Assembly: GCA_011525785.1 (NCBI GenBank)
Contig: WYBT01000019.1
Location: 124,001 to 188,000, forward strand
DNA length: 64,000 bases
Source of the DNA: Planctomycetaceae bacterium
GTDB lineage: Bacteria > Planctomycetota > UBA1135 > GCA-002686595
Direction of reading: 5' to 3'
The translations under genes were made by a program, and so were the position numbers. The notes under the pieces are model-generated. The model saw nothing but the letters and a program-made list of their open reading frames with translations. It searched no databases and had not been told where the DNA came from. The number at the start of each line of letters is the position of its first letter. The first letter of the stretch is position 1. Positions 43,453-52,111 of the stretch are shown one piece after another.

Positions 43453-43590
43453 CTAAAGCAGGCCGCCCAGCACGAGGATCCAGTACAGCGCGACGCCGTG
43501 CAGGCTGATGATCCATCGGGGGTCCATGGGAGTGTCCGTTTCCGGCGCGAGTTCTGCGCCTGTTGCGAGGCGCGCGCCTACAGACGACAT
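43453..43590 (-). CDS. Possible tiny membrane protein (45 aa)
   Basis: ATG 43590 opens a short frame ending in a hydrophobic segment (WIISLHGVALYWILVLGG) and a stop at 43453; ATG 43527 would give just 24 residues. No ribosome-binding site stands out. It fills an otherwise empty 279-bp gap before the HDOD gene. It may be noise. Confidence 0.25.
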   Translation of the reverse strand: MSSVGARLATGAELAPETDTPMDPRWIISLHGVALYWILVLGGLL

Positions 43591-43642
43591 CGGGGCAGGG
43601 AACATTCCCGTGTCGCGAAATCTTGTGAAAGCGCGGCGCCCG

Positions 43643-44710
43643 TCAGCTGCCCGCGCCGCTCTCGTGGGCTTCCCAGCTCGTCCGCGCGGCCTCGACCGTC
43701 CGCCAGCGGGCGCTCTCGTCGGCGATCCCCAGCGCGGCCAGCGCGGGTGAGTCCACCAGCGCGCGCAGCCCGCTCTCATCGCGCAGCGACAGGCGCAGGT
43801 CGACCTCGTGCGCGAGCTTGGCCAGGGCCGCTTCGCGCGGGTGGTCGCTGTTCGCAGCGAAATCGTGGTGGCAGCCGGCCACCGACACGATCTCGGCCGG
43901 CAGCTTCCACTCGAGCGCCATGGCGCGGCCGGCGCGCTCGTGGAAGGTGCGGAACACGCGCCCGACCAGCGCCGGCGTCAGCCGGCCCATGTCCTTCATC
44001 TCAGTCTGCAACATGCCGAGCAGCGCGATCTTCCCCAGGTCGTGCAGCAGTCCGACCAGGTAGCCCTGCTCTCGATCGATGCCGGCCGAGCTGCTCAGCG
44101 TGCGCGCGACGAGCGCCACGGCCTGCGCTTGGCGCCAGACCTCCTCGGCGTACTCGTTGAGGCGCCTGGCGTTGCCCAGCGAGCTCTTCATGGCCGCGCC
44201 GAAGATCACGTTGCGCACCGATTTGAGCCCCACGCGCATCACGGCCTGTTGGACGGAGGCAGCTTCGGCAGCGGTGGCGTACAGCGCCGAGTTGGCCATG
44301 CGCAGGAGCTCGCTGGCGATCAGCGGATCGCGCTCGATGGCCTCGACGAGCTGGCGCACCTCGACCGAAGGCCGATTGACCATCGCCAGCGCGGCCACGC
44401 TCGTCGGCGGCAGCACCGGGATGTCGAGTCGACCGCTGTCGATGCGCTGGCTCAGCCGCCAGAGGAGGTCCTCCTCCGGGCTCTCCAGCACCACCGTGAC
44501 CACTTCATCGCTGTCCAGCGGACCGACCCGCGGGCGCAGCATCGCGCCCGTCGCGGCCTTGGCGCTGTTCTGCTTGGGAAGCGGCGCGTCCGCGGCGGCG
44601 GCGGTAGCGCTGCGCTCTTCGCGAACGCGCTCCCGACGCGGCTCCGAAGCGTGCGCCGCAGGCGTCGGTGCCGGAAACAGGACCTTCTTGACCCAAGCGA
44701 TCAGACCCAT
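43643..44710 (-). CDS. HDOD domain protein (355 aa)
   Basis: After a basic, Ala/Pro-rich N-terminal linker (about 120 residues; a WVKKVLFP start), the HDOD domain runs from LDIPVLPPTSVAALAMVN through ERDPLIASELLRMANSALY, AVMRVGLKSVRNVIFGAAM, YLVGLLHDLGKIALLGML and HERAGRAMALEWKLP. HLHDLGK keeps an HD-like pair, but the HDOD family is generally non-catalytic and acts in signalling. ATG 44710 begins MGLIAWVKK; the longer frame adds non-conserved residues. Confidence 0.87.
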   Translation of the reverse strand: MGLIAWVKKVLFPAPTPAAHASEPRRERVREERSATAAAADAPLPKQNSAKAATGAMLRPRVGPLDSDEVVTVVLESPEEDLLWRLSQRIDSGRLDIPVLPPTSVAALAMVNRPSVEVRQLVEAIERDPLIASELLRMANSALYATAAEAASVQQAVMRVGLKSVRNVIFGAAMKSSLGNARRLNEYAEEVWRQAQAVALVARTLSSSAGIDREQGYLVGLLHDLGKIALLGMLQTEMKDMGRLTPALVGRVFRTFHERAGRAMALEWKLPAEIVSVAGCHHDFAANSDHPREAALAKLAHEVDLRLSLRDESGLRALVDSPALAALGIADESARWRTVEAARTSWEAHESGAGS

Positions 44711-44831
44711 GGAGCGCGCCTCGAATGGGCCAGCATCTGCGGGCCCGATTCGATGGGGATCGGCCGCAAGCTCCCCGGACCTGAGTCCCGCGCGCCGCGT
44801 CGTTCCGAGCAATGGGGCTGGGGCCCCGGGG

Positions 44832-46133
44832 TCAGGTTACGACGCCGTCGCGGGCCAACTCCGTCGCCGCGGCCGGGCTGGCGACCGTTCCGGCCGGGTG
44901 CTCGTACCAGCCCGGGTCCACGCCCTCGCGCAGCTCGTCGCGCACCTTGAGCAGCGTGAACATGCCGCTCATCGTCACGTAGCCGAAGGGCCCGCGCGTG
45001 CCGACCATCGGCAGGCTGTTGGGCGGGATGGCGCCGCCGCCGTGGCTGTGCGCGCTCTCGCCCATGTCCGCGTAGCGCGGGACGATGCGCTCGAGCTCCT
45101 CGTCGAAGCGGCTCGCGTCCACGCCGATGAGGTTGGGGATGCCGTGGCTCATCTGCGTCATGACGTGGTGCGTCATGTGGCAGTGCAGCGCCCAGTCGCC
45201 TGGGTTGTCGGCCACGAACTCCATCGTGCGCGTGCTGCCCGTCGGGACGAGCACGCTGACCTCGGGCCAGCGGCCGGCGGGCGGGATCACGCCGCCATCG
45301 GTCTCGACCACGGTGAACGCGTGTCCGTGGATGTGGATCGGATGGTGGTCCATCGCGCTGAGGTTCCCGACGCGCAGGCGCACGCGCTCGCCGGTGCGGG
45401 CGACGATCGGCGAGGTCGCCGGCGCGATCTTCGCGTTGAGCGTGAGCACGTTGAAGTCGCTCATCTCGTTGGGATCGGGACGGCGCGCGCCGGGATCGAC
45501 GCGCCATTCGCTCAACAGGTAGGCGTAGTCGCGGTCGGGCGCGGGCTCGCTCGGGCGCCGCGGATGGATCACGAACAGGCCCATCATGCCCAGCGCCATC
45601 TGGGTCATCTCGTCGTGGTGCGAGTGGTACATGAACGTGCCGTGCTGCCGCAGCGTGAACTCGTAGCGGAACGTCTCGCCGGGCAGGATCGGCCGCTGCG
45701 TCAGCCCGCCGATCCCGTCCATGCCGCTGGGGAGCAGGATCCCGTGCCAGTGCACGGTCGTGGGCGCGTCGAGTCGGTTGGTCACGTAGATGCGCACGCG
45801 GTCGCCCTCGAGCGCCTCGAGCGTCGGTCCGTGCACGCGGCCGTTGTAGCCCCAGGCGCGCACCGCGAGTCCGGGCGCGAACTCGTGCTCGACCTCCTCG
45901 GCGATCAGGTGGAACACCTTCACGCCGTCGACGACGCGGAACGGCAGGGTTGCTCCGTCCGGAGTGACGACCGGCTTGTAGTCGACGTTCGGAACGCCCG
46001 GCGGGAGCGCGCTCGCGAGTTCGGCGACGGTGAGCGTGGAGGCCCCGCGCGCGGCGACGGAGCGGGCGAGGGCGGCTCCAGCCAAGGCCGCGCTGGTGGT
46101 CTTCGTGAGGAAGTTGCGTCGCGAAAGGCTCAT
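44832..46133 (-). CDS. Multicopper oxidase, copper-resistance type (433 aa)
   Basis: A periplasmic cuproxidase/nitrite-reductase-like oxidase with a Tat signal (SRRNFLTKTTSAALAGAAL). Copper sites: HWHG near residue 126, HSHHD near 168, HPIHIHGH about 260-267 and HCHMTHH about 315-322, which make up the type 1/2/3 ligands. It probably oxidises Cu(I) to less toxic Cu(II). ATG 46133 has GGAG at a good distance and follows the OMF gene by 5 bp; longer open frame upstream lies in the OMF gene. Last gene of the copper operon. Confidence 0.92.
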   Translation of the reverse strand: MSLSRRNFLTKTTSAALAGAALARSVAARGASTLTVAELASALPPGVPNVDYKPVVTPDGATLPFRVVDGVKVFHLIAEEVEHEFAPGLAVRAWGYNGRVHGPTLEALEGDRVRIYVTNRLDAPTTVHWHGILLPSGMDGIGGLTQRPILPGETFRYEFTLRQHGTFMYHSHHDEMTQMALGMMGLFVIHPRRPSEPAPDRDYAYLLSEWRVDPGARRPDPNEMSDFNVLTLNAKIAPATSPIVARTGERVRLRVGNLSAMDHHPIHIHGHAFTVVETDGGVIPPAGRWPEVSVLVPTGSTRTMEFVADNPGDWALHCHMTHHVMTQMSHGIPNLIGVDASRFDEELERIVPRYADMGESAHSHGGGAIPPNSLPMVGTRGPFGYVTMSGMFTLLKVRDELREGVDPGWYEHPAGTVASPAAATELARDGVVT

Positions 46134-46138
46134 GGGGA

Positions 46139-47476
46139 TCACTCCAGTGCGGTGACGAGCGCGGGCTCGTCGGGGAGGCTGCCGGCGCGGAGCTCGTCCA
46201 CGTCGGCGGCGATGCGTTGCAGCTCCAGCGCGCGCGCGAGGAGCTGCTCCTGCGCGTCGAGCTCGATCCGGCGCGCGGCCAGTACGTCGAACACGCCGAT
46301 CTGCATGGCGTTGTATTGGCGCAGCGTGTCGTCGACGAAGCGCCGCGCCGCGGGCTCGAGCTCCTCCGCAGCCGCGCGGTGTCGATCCGCAGCGGCGGCG
46401 TAGCGCTGCGTCAGCGAGAGCGAGCGCTCGCGCAGATCGAGCGTGAGCGCCTCGAGTTGCTCGAGTTCGAGCTCGAGCTGCGCCCGCGCTTGAGCGCGCG
46501 CGACCTCGGCGCCGCCGAACAGCGGCAGCGCCAGTCCGAGCGTCAGCCCTGCGCCGCTGCGCCCGTCGTCGCGCGCCACCGAGAGGCCTGCGGAGCTGCG
46601 CTCGAGCAACGCCTCGCGCCCGGCGAAGCCCGCGGCGTGTGCGGCGGCGTCGACGCGCGAGCGGGCCTCGCGCAGCTCGAGACTGCTCGCCTCGGCTTGT
46701 TCGGCGAGCGCGTCCAGCTCGAGCTCCGGCGCCTCGCGCAACTCGTCGGTGTCCAGCTCGATGCGCGCATCGGGCGCACCCAGACGTCGCGCGAGGCTCG
46801 CGAGGGCAAGTGCGGAGCGCAGGCGCGCGGCGCTCGCGGTCTCGCGCGCCTTGGCCAGCGCGACGCGGCTCAGCGAGAGCGCCGACTCGACCAGGTTTCC
46901 GGCCGAGTGCAGCTCCTCCGCCAGTCGCGTGGCCGCGGCCTCGGCTTCGAAGCGCTCCTCGGCCAACTTCGCAGCCTGCGCTGCGCCCACGGCTTCGAGC
47001 CATTCGCGCCGCACGTCGTGCGCGAGGCGCACCAGTGCGCGCGCCGCGCGGTACCGCTCGGCCCGCAGCTCCGCGTCGGCGCGTTCGAGGCGCGCCCTGC
47101 GCGTGATCAGCTCCGCCAGCGGCTGCGTGAGGTCGAAGTCGACGTCGGTGTCGCCGCCCAGGCGCAGGACCTCGAGCTGCGCGAGCGGATTGCGCGCCAG
47201 CTCCGCGCGTGCGCGCGCCGCCGACGCCACGTCGAGCTCGGCCAGCGCCCTGCGGGCCTCGGGGGCCAGCGCCAGCGCGATCGCCACGGCTTCCTTGCGC
47301 CCGATCGGCTGCCCGAGCAGCTCGCGCGCCCGCGCCTGTTCGAGGTCCGTCGAGAGCGGCTCGACGCGCGCGCGCAGCTCGCGCGAGACCAGCTCGCGCT
47401 CGCGCTCGGTGATGCGCGCCACGCTCGTGCACGAGGCCACGAGCGCGAGCGCCAGGATTCGGGCCAGGGTCTTCAC
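46139..47476 (-). CDS. Outer-membrane efflux factor (TolC/CusC family) lipoprotein (445 aa)
   Basis: GTG 47476 begins a lipoprotein signal (ILALALVASCTS, lipobox VASC). The rest has the internal two-fold helical repeat of TolC-type OMFs: REAVAIALALAPEARRALAEL, DLTQPLAELITRRARLERAD, AALLDVLAARRIELDAQEQLL-type ends (VLAARRIELDAQEQLLAR). It is 15 bp from the CPxxG-protein gene and 5 bp from the oxidase gene, so all three are one operon. No RND pump or periplasmic adaptor gene is adjacent, which is odd for a Cus-like system. Confidence 0.88.
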   Translation of the reverse strand: MKTLARILALALVASCTSVARITERERELVSRELRARVEPLSTDLEQARARELLGQPIGRKEAVAIALALAPEARRALAELDVASAARARAELARNPLAQLEVLRLGGDTDVDFDLTQPLAELITRRARLERADAELRAERYRAARALVRLAHDVRREWLEAVGAAQAAKLAEERFEAEAAATRLAEELHSAGNLVESALSLSRVALAKARETASAARLRSALALASLARRLGAPDARIELDTDELREAPELELDALAEQAEASSLELREARSRVDAAAHAAGFAGREALLERSSAGLSVARDDGRSGAGLTLGLALPLFGGAEVARAQARAQLELELEQLEALTLDLRERSLSLTQRYAAAADRHRAAAEELEPAARRFVDDTLRQYNAMQIGVFDVLAARRIELDAQEQLLARALELQRIAADVDELRAGSLPDEPALVTALE

Positions 47477-47490
47477 GGCTGGCTCTCGCC

Positions 47491-48126
47491 TCAGCGCGCC
47501 CCTTCGACGCTCGCCAGCGCGCGCTTCAGTGCGCCCGAGGGGTCCTTGGACAGCTCTTCGACGTGCTTGGGCGAGCTCAGGCCGACGATGCGGCCTTCGA
47601 TCACCGCGATGGCGTTGGCGCTGACCGGCCGGCCGTCGATCGGGCAGACCGCGTTGCCGACCTCGACCAGGTTCGGCTCGACGACGCGCGCGAGCGTGCG
47701 CTGGGAGTGTTCGCGCGCCACTCGCGCCGCTGCGTCGTCGAACACGCGGAAGCGCAGGCCCTGCAGCTCGACGACCGGCGACTCGGCGCGGAGCGGCCGG
47801 CCCGTCACCGGGCACTTCTGCGCTGCGACCTCGCGGACGGTCGGATACGCCGTGCGGTAGGCGAGCTCGACATCGTCCTGGATGTCGGCGATGCAACCCT
47901 TGCAGCACACCCAGATGCGGCCGAGCTCGGTGTCGGTGAAGAGCTTGAGCGAGATCGGCTTGCCCATGATCGGGCAAGTGGAGTTGGGGTGGACCGGCAC
48001 GCGGACCGCCGCAGCTTGTGCGGCGGCCGGGGCCTGGGCCTGGGCGACGCCGGCGTTCGCTGCGAGCGCGGCGAAGGGCGTGGACGGAGTGCTGAACAGC
48101 GTGGCGGCGATGAGGAACAGGTGCAT
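47491..48126 (-). CDS. Exported protein with three CPxxGxP metal motifs (211 aa)
   Basis: Signal peptide (MHLFLIAATLFSTPSTPFAALA). Three related segments each carry CP[IV]xG[KR]P: STCPIMGKPI, KCPVTGRPL, AVCPIDGRPV; the first is followed by WVCCKGCI. Each segment looks like a YHS/TRASH-type treble-clef metal binder. First gene of the operon with the OMF and the multicopper oxidase. A periplasmic copper carrier is the best guess. ATG 48126 begins the signal peptide; an in-frame start at 48177 lies outside it. Confidence 0.8.
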   Translation of the reverse strand: MHLFLIAATLFSTPSTPFAALAANAGVAQAQAPAAAQAAAVRVPVHPNSTCPIMGKPISLKLFTDTELGRIWVCCKGCIADIQDDVELAYRTAYPTVREVAAQKCPVTGRPLRAESPVVELQGLRFRVFDDAAARVAREHSQRTLARVVEPNLVEVGNAVCPIDGRPVSANAIAVIEGRIVGLSSPKHVEELSKDPSGALKRALASVEGAR

Positions 48127-48204
48127 GGCGTGTCTCGGCTGAAGGTTGGAGCCTTCGCGCGCGCACTCGGGCGACATGCCCGGCGAGCTTGGCTCATCCC
48201 TGCA

Positions 48205-48229
48205 GACGCGACGCGCCGCGCGGGCTTAC
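48205..48229 (-). promoter_or_regulatory. Predicted ECF promoter of the CPxxG-OMF-oxidase operon
   Basis: On the minus strand GTAAGCC (48229-48223) is followed by exactly 14 nt and CGTC (48208-48205). The -35 overlaps the sigma gene's stop codon. CGTC is a common ECF -10. The same GTA..CC-N14-CGTC is before copA and copZ. Confidence 0.75.
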
Positions 48230-48822
48230 GCGCAAGTGCAGTCGAAGCACCCGTGCTCGGCGCACGTGCCGCACGAGCGCGACACCTCGCGCCGCAGCGC
48301 CTCCCGCGCGCGGTAGACGCGCACGCCGGCGTTGCTCTCGCTGATGCCGACCTCGCGCGCGAACTCGACCACCGGGAGGCCCTCGAGCTCGATGCGCCGG
48401 AGCGCCTGCGCGTACTCGGGCTTCAAGGTCTCCGCGATGCGGCTCACGCATGCGCACACCGCGCTCTCGAGCTCCTGCGGCGCAGCTCCGTCGGGGTCGA
48501 GCTCCGCGGCCAAGCTCTCCAGGCGCCGATCGGCGGCCGCCCGCCGCCGGTGGTGGTCGACCACGGCGTTGCGCAGCGTGCGGAAGAACCACGCGCGGGC
48601 CGACTCCTCCTCGCGCAGCTCGCCGAGGCGGTCGATGCTGCGCACGAAGGCCTCCTGCAGCAGGTCCTCGGCGACCGCGCGGTCTCCGACGCGTCGCTCG
48701 AGGAACGCGAGGAACTCGCGGTGGTTTGCGACGAGCGCCTCGACCACCTTGGGGGCCGGCGCATCGACGTTCGTCTCGGCGCGCTCGCCGCGCGCACCGC
48801 CGCAGCCGTGTTCGTGGACCAT
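48226..48822 (-). CDS. ECF sigma factor with Cys-rich C-terminus, likely copper-responsive (198 aa)
   Basis: Region 2: FLAFLERRVGDRAVAEDLLQ, EAFVRSIDRLGELREEES, AWFFRTLRNAVVDHHRRR. Region 4: LKPEYAQALRRIELEGLPV, EVGISESNAGVRVYRAREAL. The C-terminus reads SCGTCAEHGCFDCTCA with five Cys, and CAC lies earlier, so it resembles ECF factors with a metal-sensing tail such as the CorE class. Those need no separate anti-sigma, and none is adjacent. AGGAGG is placed well before ATG 48822. It lies between copA and the oxidase operon on the same strand. Confidence 0.9.
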   Translation of the reverse strand: MVHEHGCGGARGERAETNVDAPAPKVVEALVANHREFLAFLERRVGDRAVAEDLLQEAFVRSIDRLGELREEESARAWFFRTLRNAVVDHHRRRAAADRRLESLAAELDPDGAAPQELESAVCACVSRIAETLKPEYAQALRRIELEGLPVVEFAREVGISESNAGVRVYRAREALRREVSRSCGTCAEHGCFDCTCA

Positions 48823-48958
48823 GGACCCTCCTAGTTCGACTTGCTCGTGAAGCGTGTGGCGAAATCGTCGGGCCGCCCGCGCAGCGAACGCGCTGACGAC
48901 GCGTTGCGTCGACGTCCGGACCGCTGCGCGGACTCGCGCGGCGCGGGCTGGAGCGGAC

Positions 48959-51295
48959 TCATGCTGCGCTGGAACCCGTCGACGACTGGCGGCCGAAGCG
49001 GCGCAGCGCGAGCGAGCTCGCCAGCACCGAGACGCTCGACAGCGACATCGCCGCGCTGGCGAGCATCGGCGAGAGGCTCCAGCCTGTCCAGTGACTGAAG
49101 ACTCCGGCGGCGACGGGAATGCCGAGCACGTTGTAGGCGAAGGCCCACGCCAGGTTGCGACGGATCGTCGCGAGCGTCGCGCGCGCCAGGCCCAGCGCCT
49201 TGGGCAGCGCGTCGATCCCGCCCCGCAGCAAGGTCACATCCGCCGCTGCCGCCGCGACGTGCGCGCCGTCGCCGAGCGCGATCCCGACATCGGCCAGCGC
49301 GAGCGCCGGCGCGTCGTTGACGCCGTCGCCGACCATCGCCGTGCGGCGTCCCCGCGCGCGCTCGGCCGCCACGATGCGGGCCTTGTCCTCGGGCAGCAGC
49401 TCGGCCTCGAGCTCGTCGATGCCCACGCTCGCGGCGACGGACTCCGCTGTCCCGCGGCGATCGCCTGTGAGCATCACGACGCGCAGGCCGCTTGCGCGCA
49501 GCTCGGCGACCGCGCGTTGCGCCCGCGGGTCGACGCGATCGGCCACGGTCAGCATCCCGGCGAGGACTCCGTCGAGCGCGACGAACACCGGAGTGCGCCC
49601 CAGCGCCGCCAGCTCCTGCGCGCGCTGCGCCAGCGGCGAAGCGTCGATGCCGGCCTCTGCGAGCCACGCTGCTGCGCCGGCTCGCACCTGCACGCCCTCG
49701 CTCGCGCCCTGCACGCCGCGTCCGGCCGCAGACGCGAACTGCTCGACCTCTCCGGTGCGTACGCCGCGGGCCAGCGCGCCCTCGACGATCGCTCGCGCGA
49801 CCGGGTGTTCGCTGGAGCGCTCGACGGCGGCCGTGAGCCGCAGCAGCCGCTGCTCGTCGGTCGGCGCGAGCGCGATGACGTCGACCAGCTCCGGCTTGCC
49901 GAGCGTCAAGGTCCCGGTCTTGTCGAGGAACACGGTGTCGAGGTGTGCAGCGGACTCGAGCACCGCACCGCCCTTGAAGAGCACGCCCAACTGCGCGGCG
50001 CGCCCGGCGCCGACCGCGACGGCTGCCGGAGTCGCCAGTCCCAACGCGCACGGGCAAGCGATCACGAGCACAGCGACCGCGCGCTCGAGCGCTGCGGCGA
50101 AGCCTTCGGCGTCGGGCTGGAGCGCGTAGCCGATCAGCGTCGTCAGCGCCGCGATGGCCAGCACCACGGGCACGAAGATCGCGCTCACTCGATCGGCGAG
50201 CCTCGCGATGGGCGCGCGCGAGCCTTGGGCCGCCTCGACGGCCGCCGCGATGCGCGCCAGCGCCGTGTCCGCGCCCGTGCGCACGATGCGCACGAGCAGC
50301 GCGCCCGACTGATTGAGCGTGCCGCCCGTGACCGAGTCGCCCGCGGACTTGTCGACCGGCAAGCTCTCGCCGCTCAGCAGCGACTCGTCGACCGCGGAAG
50401 CGCCGCTGAGCACGACTCCGTCGCTCGGCACGCGCTCGCCCGGGCGGACCAGCACCTCGTCGCCCGGCGCGAGCTCGCCGACAGGCACGTCGAGGTCCTG
50501 CCCCTGCACGCGGCGGCGCGCCACGGCCGGAGTGAGCTGGTGCAGTCCCCGCACGGCGTCGCCCAACTGCCTGCGCGCGCGCGCCTCGAGCAGCTTGCCG
50601 AGCAGCACGAACGTGACGATCGTCGCCGCAGCTTCGAAGTACAGGTGCGGCAGCACGCCGTGCTCGGAGTGGGGGAAGAGTCCAGGGAGCGTGAGCGCGA
50701 CGACCGAGTAGCCCCAGGCGGCGAGCGCGCCGACGGAGACCAGCGTGTTCATGTCGGCGGCGCGATGGCGCGCTGCGCGCCAGGCGGCGCTGAGGAAGCG
50801 CGCGCCCGGTCCGAACACGACCGGAGTGCTCAACGCGAGCTGCGCCCAGCGCCCGGCCTCGCTCTCGGCCCAGGCCCAGGCGCCGTGGGACATCGCCAGC
50901 GCGAGCACGGGCGCGGTCAGCGCGGAGGCCAGCGCGAGCGCGCGCAGCAGCTCGGCGCGTTCGCGCGACTCGAGTTCTTCGCGCGCGGAAACGGGACGCT
51001 GCGGCGCAGCGGCTGCTGTCGACTGAAGTGGCGCCGCCGGCGCATCCAGCACTGAGTATCCGGCGCGCTCCACCGCGGCGGCGAGCTGCGAACGGTCGGC
51101 GCTTGCGGAGTCGAGCCGCACTGTCGCGCGTTGCGTGACCAGGTTGACGTCGGCGGCTGCGACGCCTGGAACGGACTCGAGCGCGCGCTGGACCCGCGCC
51201 ACGCACGACGCGCAGGTCATGCCGGCGAGTTCGAGCTCGACAGTCTGGGTGACGGGGCTTGCGGGCGGGGCGGCGAGGGTGGCGGCGTGGTTCAT
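48959..51295 (-). CDS. copA: Copper-exporting P1B-type ATPase (778 aa)
   Basis: One N-terminal HMA domain with GMTCASC (Cys 28 and 31), eight transmembrane segments, the actuator [11 protein letters not shown], the ion site CPC (about residue 413), phosphorylation site DKTGTLT (about 457), [10 protein letters not shown] with the P1B-specific HP, and the hinge [14 protein letters not shown]8 carries [11 protein letters not shown] and the [13 protein letters not shown] signature of Cu(I) pumps. ATG 51295 gives the shortest N-terminus that keeps the HMA. The product exports Cu(I) from the cytoplasm. Divergent from copZ, with predicted ECF promoters facing both ways. Confidence 0.95.
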   Translation of the reverse strand: MNHAATLAAPPASPVTQTVELELAGMTCASCVARVQRALESVPGVAAADVNLVTQRATVRLDSASADRSQLAAAVERAGYSVLDAPAAPLQSTAAAAPQRPVSAREELESRERAELLRALALASALTAPVLALAMSHGAWAWAESEAGRWAQLALSTPVVFGPGARFLSAAWRAARHRAADMNTLVSVGALAAWGYSVVALTLPGLFPHSEHGVLPHLYFEAAATIVTFVLLGKLLEARARRQLGDAVRGLHQLTPAVARRRVQGQDLDVPVGELAPGDEVLVRPGERVPSDGVVLSGASAVDESLLSGESLPVDKSAGDSVTGGTLNQSGALLVRIVRTGADTALARIAAAVEAAQGSRAPIARLADRVSAIFVPVVLAIAALTTLIGYALQPDAEGFAAALERAVAVLVIACPCALGLATPAAVAVGAGRAAQLGVLFKGGAVLESAAHLDTVFLDKTGTLTLGKPELVDVIALAPTDEQRLLRLTAAVERSSEHPVARAIVEGALARGVRTGEVEQFASAAGRGVQGASEGVQVRAGAAAWLAEAGIDASPLAQRAQELAALGRTPVFVALDGVLAGMLTVADRVDPRAQRAVAELRASGLRVVMLTGDRRGTAESVAASVGIDELEAELLPEDKARIVAAERARGRRTAMVGDGVNDAPALALADVGIALGDGAHVAAAAADVTLLRGGIDALPKALGLARATLATIRRNLAWAFAYNVLGIPVAAGVFSHWTGWSLSPMLASAAMSLSSVSVLASSLALRRFGRQSSTGSSAA

Positions 51296-51333
51296 GGATG
51301 GGGTGGGGGCGCGCAAGGCGCCCGCGCACTGCC

Positions 51334-51358
51334 GACGCAGCGCCGCCGCGAGGCTTAC
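51334..51358 (-). promoter_or_regulatory. Predicted ECF promoter of copA
   Basis: Minus strand GTAAGCC (51358-51352), 14 nt, CGTC (51337-51334). The start codon is 38 nt downstream. Both boxes and the spacing are the same as in the operon promoter at 48205-48229. Confidence 0.75.
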
Positions 51359-51374
51359 GCGCGATTCGAGCGCT

Positions 51375-51399
51375 GTAGTCCTCTCGCACTCGCGGCGTC
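51375..51399 (+). promoter_or_regulatory. Predicted ECF promoter of copZ
   Basis: Plus strand GTAGTCC (51375-51381), 14 nt, CGTC (51396-51399), 49 nt before ATG 51449. Box 1 differs from the other two at two central bases. Confidence 0.65.
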
Positions 51400-51448
51400 A
51401 GCGCTGGCCCGCGGCGATTGCGCCGCACTCGGATACCTGAGAAAGCCC

Positions 51449-51676
51449 ATGAAAACGCTGCAAACCACTGCACTGGATGTTGAAGGAATGACCTGCGGAT
51501 CGTGCGCACGGCACGTCGAAGGCGCGCTGCGGGCTGTGCCCGGAGTCGTGGCGGTCGACGTGCGGCTCCGCGAGCGGCGCGCACTGGTGCGCCGCGACGC
51601 GACTGCGGCCACGACGGACGAGTTGCTCGACGCACTCGCCGAGTGTGGCTACCCCGCGCGGCTGGAGCGTGAATAG
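51449..51676 (+). CDS. copZ: Heavy-metal-associated (HMA) domain copper chaperone (75 aa)
   Basis: ATG 51449 starts TLQTTALDVEGMTCGSCARH; the CxxC metal site is followed by VEGALRAVPGVVAVDVRL, the expected ferredoxin-like fold. The length equals known CopZ chaperones, which hand Cu(I) to CopA. The gene is divergent from copA across a 153-bp control region holding two predicted ECF promoters. Confidence 0.92.
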   Translation: MKTLQTTALDVEGMTCGSCARHVEGALRAVPGVVAVDVRLRERRALVRRDATAATTDELLDALAECGYPARLERE

Positions 51677-52111
51677 CTACGGTCGGATGTCCAGCATCAG
51701 CGCGAGGCGACCGGACGGTGCTGGCGCGAACCACCGACCGCCGGTGGAGCGTCCGCCGCGCTCGCGCTGAAGCTGATCGAACGAGGAGCGCTGGCGCTCG
51801 GGCGTGAACTCCGTCAACGCCTGCGTGCTGGCGGCAGTTCTGCCGCCCGTGGATCGGTTCGGCGCGGCGGCGACAGCGCGCTCGCGCACTCTTCGCACGC
51901 GCCCGAGTCGCGGTCGGGAGCTTGCGCCGACCCGCGAGTGCCCGAAGCTCTCACCGGGGCGCGCAGCACGTCAGGCTTTCGTCGCCGCACCTCCGACCCG
52001 CTCCGTCAGCTCACGCATTTGGCCGCAGCGACGAAGTTCGAGCGAGTGCGTTGCGCAATCGCGCGAGGCCGCGCATGCTCGAAATCGGGCGGTTCCTTAA
52101 CACTCGATTCC
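51677..52111. other. Gap between copZ and the large repeat protein; no firm gene
   Basis: A 73-codon minus-strand frame (51677-51898; FTPERQRSSFDQLQRERGG near its middle) has no recognisable domain or ribosome-binding site and may be decay. TTAACACT at 52098 region lies upstream of ATG 52112. Nothing else was seen. Confidence 0.4.

Noticed and set aside
48831..51734. 967-codon minus-strand frame over copA
   Set aside because: A shadow frame; copA (48959-51295) has HMA, CPC, DKTGT and GDGVND motifs in its own frame.
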